A model generated the notes under the pieces. The model did not search any database and was not told the DNA's origin. It was given only the letters and a program-made list of their open reading frames with translations. Below, in pieces: positions 62,101-64,000 of a DNA stretch of 64,000 nt; the first letter of the stretch is position 1, and every line of letters starts with the position of its first letter. The position numbers were made by a program, and so were the translations under genes. Origin of the DNA: Serripes groenlandicus (Eukaryota > Mollusca > Bivalvia > Cardiida > Cardiidae). Location: NCBI GenBank assembly GCA_031761405.1, contig JASEVX010000013.1:54855230-54919229 (forward strand), written 5' to 3'.

Positions 62101-64000
62101 AAAAAACGAAGTTGCTCATGATGAACAACTTCGTCTTTTTGTCAAGATATTTTCAACTCGTTGTTTTATAATTATAATTAATCATTCATTTATGTAGATT
62201 ATTCAATTTTTTGACAATATGCTTTCAAACGTCGTCAGTTACAGCTTTGCTGTATGAGTAAAGGATCAAAGAGATATATTCTATTATTTACCGATTTTTT
62301 TTTTTTTTTTTTTTAAATTACTACTTTTAAAGTCTGTCTTCTTTAGTAATTTTTCGTTCGTTTTATACATCACAGCCGAATTATATTTGTAGACCTTTGC
62401 GCTGTCAAAATTATGGAAAATCATGACACATTGCATTTATTATTATCTAAGTCATGTACATGTAGTGCTCAGCGTTGTGTTCTGTTTTTAGAAATATGTA
62501 GGTTATATTTTCGTCAAATAGTTCACCTTTTGGTTTACCAGTTGTGCCGGAAGAGTAAACAATGTAGGCCATATTGTCAAGCGTCAGAGACGGCGGAGTC
62601 GGAGTATGTCCTGCGGACTCGTTTTCTTTTTGCAGACGAGTCTCCCAGCCTTCTTTCATCACAATTACACTTCCTACTTCATCTGCAACAACATCATCAT
62701 GTTGTGAAAAGTAATTTTACCGTTACATCAATTCCTTTTCTAACAGAATCATAAACGTAGTCCTATGTCATAAACCTTAGCTTGCGCTTTCACAATATTT
62801 GATTACAATTAGTTTGGCACCATTTGCTTGCTTTTCTGAATTCATTTGTGGGAGCAGTAAGCCTGTATGTAAAAGCAATTCAGATTTGGTGTTGTTATGA
62901 AAGGACATTATGGCTCTCGATAAAGTGTCACGGCACCCTAGATCGGTCACACTATGATGGTACATGTAATAAATATAGAATACGTTAAGAAATATTCGAA
63001 TATTTTCTTCCAACGCTTTGCAGTTTAATACCCCTTCACCAATGACAACACTAACCTATGTATTCATCAACAATACACAGCAGTGTGATGGTCTCACACA
63101 GCAGTGTGATGGTCTCTTAGCTTATTAGAACATATTTATCAAGTTCATTCATAAGACTATAAAAATGGTTTTGCTGTGTTCAAATATTGGAAAATGTCAG
63201 GATTACATGCATGCTCTGACCTACTGCAAACACGTAGACATCAGACGTTTTAGACGACAATTTATTTATTTATTGGGGTTTTACGCCGCTTTCAACGTTA
63301 TTTGAGTTATATCACGGCGACAGTTCACTTATTCATGATCCCTGGGTAAACAAACCAGTACTAGGCTAGAACGTGTGCCTTGCCCAAGGGCACTACACCA
63401 TGTCCGTAGTGCCGCGACTGGGGATCGAACCCGGGACACCCGGTTCCGAAATCCCCGACGCTAACCACTCGACAACATATAGACGACAAGATATATGTCT
63501 TTGATTAATCACACCAAAGCATATATGGAAAGCGTCGGATAGAATTATAAAGATAGATTACACATCAATATATCACAGAGGTCCAGATAAGAAGGAGTAG
63601 TCAGCTCTTTTCCCTAAACTATATCTCTTATTATCCAATCAAACCCTATGATGTGGGTACTAAAAAGAGCCCAAACGGTGCAGAATGTTTTTAAAAATAA
63701 AAACTGCCTCTGTACGGTAGTCTCTGTGTTTTGATTTCTATATGTACGTCGTTTGCTCTCCACGCAGCTCATTATATCTTGACTTCATTGAAATAGCCAT
63801 CGAACATGCAACTGGTTTTGCATGAACTACTATTTAGGAAAAACAATATATATTTTCTATATTTTCATCGGTCATCAAATAGTATTTCAATCATGATAAT
63901 ATTTTGACATCAACTAAACAAACTGTACAAGATATTCCATATAAATTGTATAACTTACCTTTTAATTTATGAACAAGCCTTTCTTCCGTGATAACTACCG
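38410..64000 (-). CDS. NRPS-like A-T-R enzyme: adenylation, thiolation, thioester reductase (5' end outside window)
   Basis: Nineteen phase-matched exons: 63959-64000, 62527-62682, 61821-61952, 60979-61144, 60112-60265, 59594-59704, 57435-57653, 56424-56620, 54049-54240, 52759-52971, 49993-50134, 49033-49198, 47589-47704, 45583-45668, 43814-43980, 43066-43291, 41570-41641, 40745-40807, 38410-38641. They give 949 residues and a TGA stop. The adenylation domain shows [43 protein letters not shown] and ASGKLDK. The carrier domain shows FFDLGGHSLLAA with the pantetheine Ser. The reductase shows [25 protein letters not shown] and RLGNMSGD. The family activates a carboxylic acid with ATP, loads it on the pantetheine arm and releases an aldehyde using NADPH. 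No condensation domain is present. The substrate is unknown. All motifs look intact, so the enzyme is probably active. The missing N-terminus lies to the right of the window. Confidence 0.93.
38664..40442 (+). mobile_element. Pearl-like element with about eight 170-bp cores
   Basis: It begins AACAAGAGGGCCATGATGG and CGCTCACCTGA. Cores of about 170 bp then carry AATCAACATGGCTTGAAGGA and CACTATAGCCATATAAGGC. The tail has GACGCACGATGGACGACGG and hairpin CTCACCTTGAGCAAAGCTCAGG ahead of TGAGCTAAAA. It starts only 23 bp from the acceptor side of the last A-T-R exon, inside the final intron of that gene. Confidence 0.8.
40489..40720. mobile_element. CCCTTTCC-family MITE, diverged
   Basis: The GCTTTCCCTCATACTACAATT start and CTGCAGCAGACGACT motif are clear. 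A short direct duplication (GAACATATTTTGTCAAAATA) sits inside, and the right end is decayed near AGTAAAGGGTTAAG. Confidence 0.6.
41655..41836. mobile_element. MITE with CAGTCAAACC terminal repeats
   Basis: The ends are TAGTCAAACCCATG and CAGGTTTGACTGTA, relatives of 16264-16453. The left end is about 12 bp from the acceptor of A-T-R exon 41570-41641. Confidence 0.65.
42000..42365. repeat. Short tandem array with TGACCTTGACCTTTG motif
   Basis: Three copies of a unit of about 130 bp carry GTGACC(T)TTGACCTTTG and GTCCAAGCTCC...GGAATTCAA. This is a common molluscan repeat type. It lies in an A-T-R intron. Confidence 0.55.
42403..42960. mobile_element. Inverted-repeat element, TTAAAGGGACTGAA ends
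   Basis: It starts TTAAAGGGACTGAACACC and ends GGGATTCAGTCCCTTTAA, about 558 bp. The inside has no obvious long open frame. It is a likely non-autonomous DNA transposon. Confidence 0.65.
44512..44739. mobile_element. Intact TTAA-flanked MITE, left member of an abutting pair
   Basis: Bounded by TTAACCCTTTCCCTCATATA and GGGAAAGGGTTAA. It carries the GACGCCTCTGCAGCAGACAG arm and AAGAAATTGCTC/GCAATTTCTCC core. Its right TTAA (44736-44739) is also the left TTAA of the next copy. Confidence 0.85.
44736..44959. mobile_element. TTAA-flanked MITE, right member of an abutting pair
   Basis: It begins TTAACCCTTTTTCAGATA and ends GTGGGAAAGGGTTAA. It is more diverged than its neighbour, so the two inserted at different times. 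Confidence 0.8.
45240..45530 (-). mobile_element. tRNA-derived SINE copy
   Basis: The tail side is GAATGATTGATTGGGGTTAA at 45244; the body includes CCAGTACTCCACACAACATT. The B-box region (GAGCTGGGGTTCAAACTCAC) is near 45460. Confidence 0.75.
46767..47660 (-). repeat. 72-bp tandem array of an exon 3' end with its 5' splice site
   Basis: The unit contains 54 bp that match the last codons of exon 47589-47704 ([17 protein letters not shown] region) followed by 18 bp that match the start of its intron (GTAAGTTTCATC...). Copies recur in exact 72-bp steps at donor positions 47583, 47511, 47439, 47367, 47295 and 47223, then 47151, 47002, 46930 and 46858. One variant copy sits near 47075 and a degenerate one near 46769. 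Because 72 is a multiple of three and no copy has a stop, the array is open for 291 codons. The highest-coordinate copy is the genuine exon end, since it alone joins [15 protein letters not shown] and splices in frame to ALSGPNV. The plus-strand frames through the array are mirror images of the repeat, not genes. Confidence 0.9.
47740..47912 (+). mobile_element. 5'-truncated SINE copy
   Basis: The body (CAGCCAGTTGCTTGGAAAG, AGGAAACACATGAGTAGG) is followed by a 3' end with (AATC)n at 47886-47910. The tRNA head is missing, as expected for incomplete reverse transcription. It lies 36 bp beyond exon 47589-47704. Confidence 0.7.
48705..48930 (-). mobile_element. tRNA-derived SINE, related family
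   Basis: On the minus strand a CCTCAGTGGTGTAGTGGCAT A-box-like head and GGCTCAATTCCCGGC B-box-like segment are followed by a body with the AGGAAATGCCATGATATATC motif. Confidence 0.65.
50735..51596 (+). mobile_element. Pearl-like element, GACCTAGTGACCTAG core type
   Basis: About five cores of about 150 bp carry AACAAGATTTTCCTTCA, GACCTAGTGACC and ATATCATCAAGACAAACATT. The tail CGCCGGACACACGCCGG is followed by hairpin GCTCACCTTGCACTTCGTGC and GGTGAGCTAAAA. It is the uninterrupted relative of 24912-27225. Confidence 0.75.
52759..54240 (-). CDS. Thiolation (peptidyl-carrier) domain exons
   Basis: Exons 54049-54240 and 52759-52971 encode [16 protein letters not shown] followed by the carrier domain. 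The intron splits the Gly codon of [14 protein letters not shown]. The phosphopantetheine attachment Ser codon lies at 52965-52967. The domain ends near [15 protein letters not shown]. It carries the activated acyl group as a thioester from the adenylation to the reductase domain and needs a phosphopantetheinyl transferase encoded elsewhere. Confidence 0.92.
53749..53978. mobile_element. Intact TTAA-flanked MITE, CCCTTTCC family
   Basis: A full 230-bp copy lies between TTAACCCTTTCCCTCATA and ATATGAGGGAAAGGGTTAA. It ends 70 bp from the donor of A-T-R exon 54049-54240 and has a decayed copy on each side. Confidence 0.85.
54285..55470 (+). mobile_element. Pearl-like element with about 176-bp cores
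   Basis: The head ACAAGAGTGCCAGTGCCGCC also occurs at 12741. Four cores (GTAGGAGGAGTTGCGTTCAC, CTACAGAGACTAAGTTACAAG, CGCTTCATGCACATCTACCC) run from about 54780 to 55390. They are followed by GTACGGACGGACGGACAGAC and AATATGGCGGCGTATAAAAA. Confidence 0.7.
55630..55859. mobile_element. Intact TTAA-flanked MITE, CCCTTTCC family
   Basis: TTAACCCTTTCCCTCATACG to ATATGAGGGAAAGAGTTAA, with one mismatch in the right terminal repeat. A second, diverged half-copy follows directly (55860-55988). Confidence 0.85.
56424..64000 (-). CDS. Adenylation domain exons of the A-T-R gene
   Basis: Eight exons cover the adenylation domain from just before motif A3 to A9. Motif A3 ([11 protein letters not shown]) is in 62527-62682. 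The A4 region ([13 protein letters not shown]) is in 61821-61952. A5 ([12 protein letters not shown]) is in 60112-60265. A7 (YKSGDWG) and A8 ([15 protein letters not shown]) are in 57435-57653. A9 ([10 protein letters not shown]) is in 56424-56620. The A10 Lys (ASGKLDK) is at the start of the next exon, 54049-54240. At A4 the normal FDxS Asp aligns with Val, so recognition of a free alpha-amino group is unlikely. The stretch before A3 is partly outside the window. Confidence 0.9.
57074..57303. mobile_element. Intact TTAA-flanked MITE, CCCTTTCC family
   Basis: TTAACCCTTTCCCTCATACA to ATATGAGGGAAAGGGTTAA, 230 bp. It lies in the A-T-R intron between exons 57435-57653 and 56424-56620. Confidence 0.85.
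57770..57865 (+). mobile_element. tRNA-like SINE head fragment
   Basis: GTGCAGAGGTAAGAGCATC (A-box-like) and CCCCTGATTCAAATTC (B-box-like) have tRNA-like spacing. A short body follows. There is no complete cloverleaf. Confidence 0.5.
58080..59420. other. Intronic block without recognised repeat or gene
   Basis: Most other long intron stretches here show a known repeat, but this one does not match other parts of the window. It is richer in CG dinucleotides, contains CGCATGCGC at 59236-59244, and short CGGTCCG/ACCGGT motifs recur near both edges. No protein-like frame is convincing. It may be an older transposon or a regulatory region. Confidence 0.35.
60443..60725 (-). mobile_element. Best-preserved tRNA-derived SINE
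   Basis: On the minus strand the head has A-box TAGCTCAGTCGGTAGAG (60711-60695) and B-box GAGTTCGAATCCC (60668-60656). A body follows that is shared with the copies at 123, 9553 and 45240, ending in ACGGCGTTAAACCCC and an AATCAATC tail at 60443-60455. It is a Pol III-type retroposon of the kind with a conserved central domain. Confidence 0.85.
61208..61401. mobile_element. MITE with ATATGAACCGTTCC ends
   Basis: Inverted ends ATATGAACCGTTCCGCGAG and GTGGAACGGTTCATAT enclose ACATTGTGG and TACTTTACGCTGAATCC. It belongs to the same family as 17693-17955 and sits 64 bp upstream of exon 60979-61144. Confidence 0.75.
63255..63480 (-). mobile_element. tRNA-derived SINE, related family
   Basis: On the minus strand TCGAGTGGTTAGCGTCGGGG (A-box-like) and GGGTTCGATCCCCAG (B-box) are followed by GTAGTGCCCTTGGGC and the shared tail ACGGCG/GCGGCGTAAAACCCC ending in AATAAATAAAT. 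Confidence 0.75.
63575..63670. mobile_element. Foldback MITE fragment, CAGAG family
   Basis: ACAGAGGTCCAGATAAG and AACCCTATGATGTGGGTACT match the left half of 32322-32514; the right half is missing. Confidence 0.55.

Overview
This is animal nuclear DNA, most likely from a bivalve mollusc. Genes are split into short exons (22-1016 bp) with GT-AG introns. Intergenic and intronic DNA is crowded with repeats typical of bivalves: 'pearl'-like elements with 160-190 bp tandem cores and (ACGG)n tails, tRNA-derived SINEs and short inverted-repeat MITEs. No species call is made. There are no prokaryotic operons, rRNA genes, true tRNA genes or CRISPR arrays.

All three well-supported genes lie on the minus strand. 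They were assembled by hand from splice sites and checked by reading phase across every junction. (1) 21209 to <491: a 16-exon model of 1007 visible codons. It joins an N-terminal KMT5A-like SET domain, an acidic and Pro/Thr-rich linker, two zinc fingers and a tyrosine-recombinase-like C-terminus that runs off the left edge. The SET part and the recombinase part may be two genes, because an internal ATG-GT exon with promoter-like motifs lies between them. (2) 37965 to 27680: a complete 6-exon, 253-residue classical short-chain dehydrogenase/reductase of YdfG type. (3) 64000 to 38410: 19 exons and 949 visible residues of an NRPS-like enzyme with the order adenylation, thiolation, thioester reductase (A-T-R). 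Its first exons lie beyond the right edge.

Genes 3 and 2 are head to tail, 444 bp apart from stop to start. The order A-T-R then YdfG-type SDR matches the domain order of the fungal A-T-R1-R2 glycine-betaine reductase. The adenylation domain lacks the Asp that normally binds an alpha-amino group. A plausible reading, not proven, is a two-step reduction of a carboxylic acid to an aldehyde and then an alcohol by neighbouring genes.

The most unusual structure is at 46767-47660. The last 54 bp of a reductase-domain exon plus the first 18 bp of its intron are repeated in tandem about 12 times in exact 72-bp, frame-preserving steps, so the intron begins with a ladder of 5' splice sites.

Repeats by region: 1-17 kb holds SINEs, several pearl-like arrays and simple GA/CA repeats between the exons of gene 1. 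21-27.7 kb is gene-poor, with one orphan ORF, a palindromic minisatellite, a CT-rich minisatellite and a nested pearl-like insertion. 27.7-64 kb carries a dense swarm of TTAA-flanked, piggyBac-type MITEs inside the introns of genes 2 and 3.
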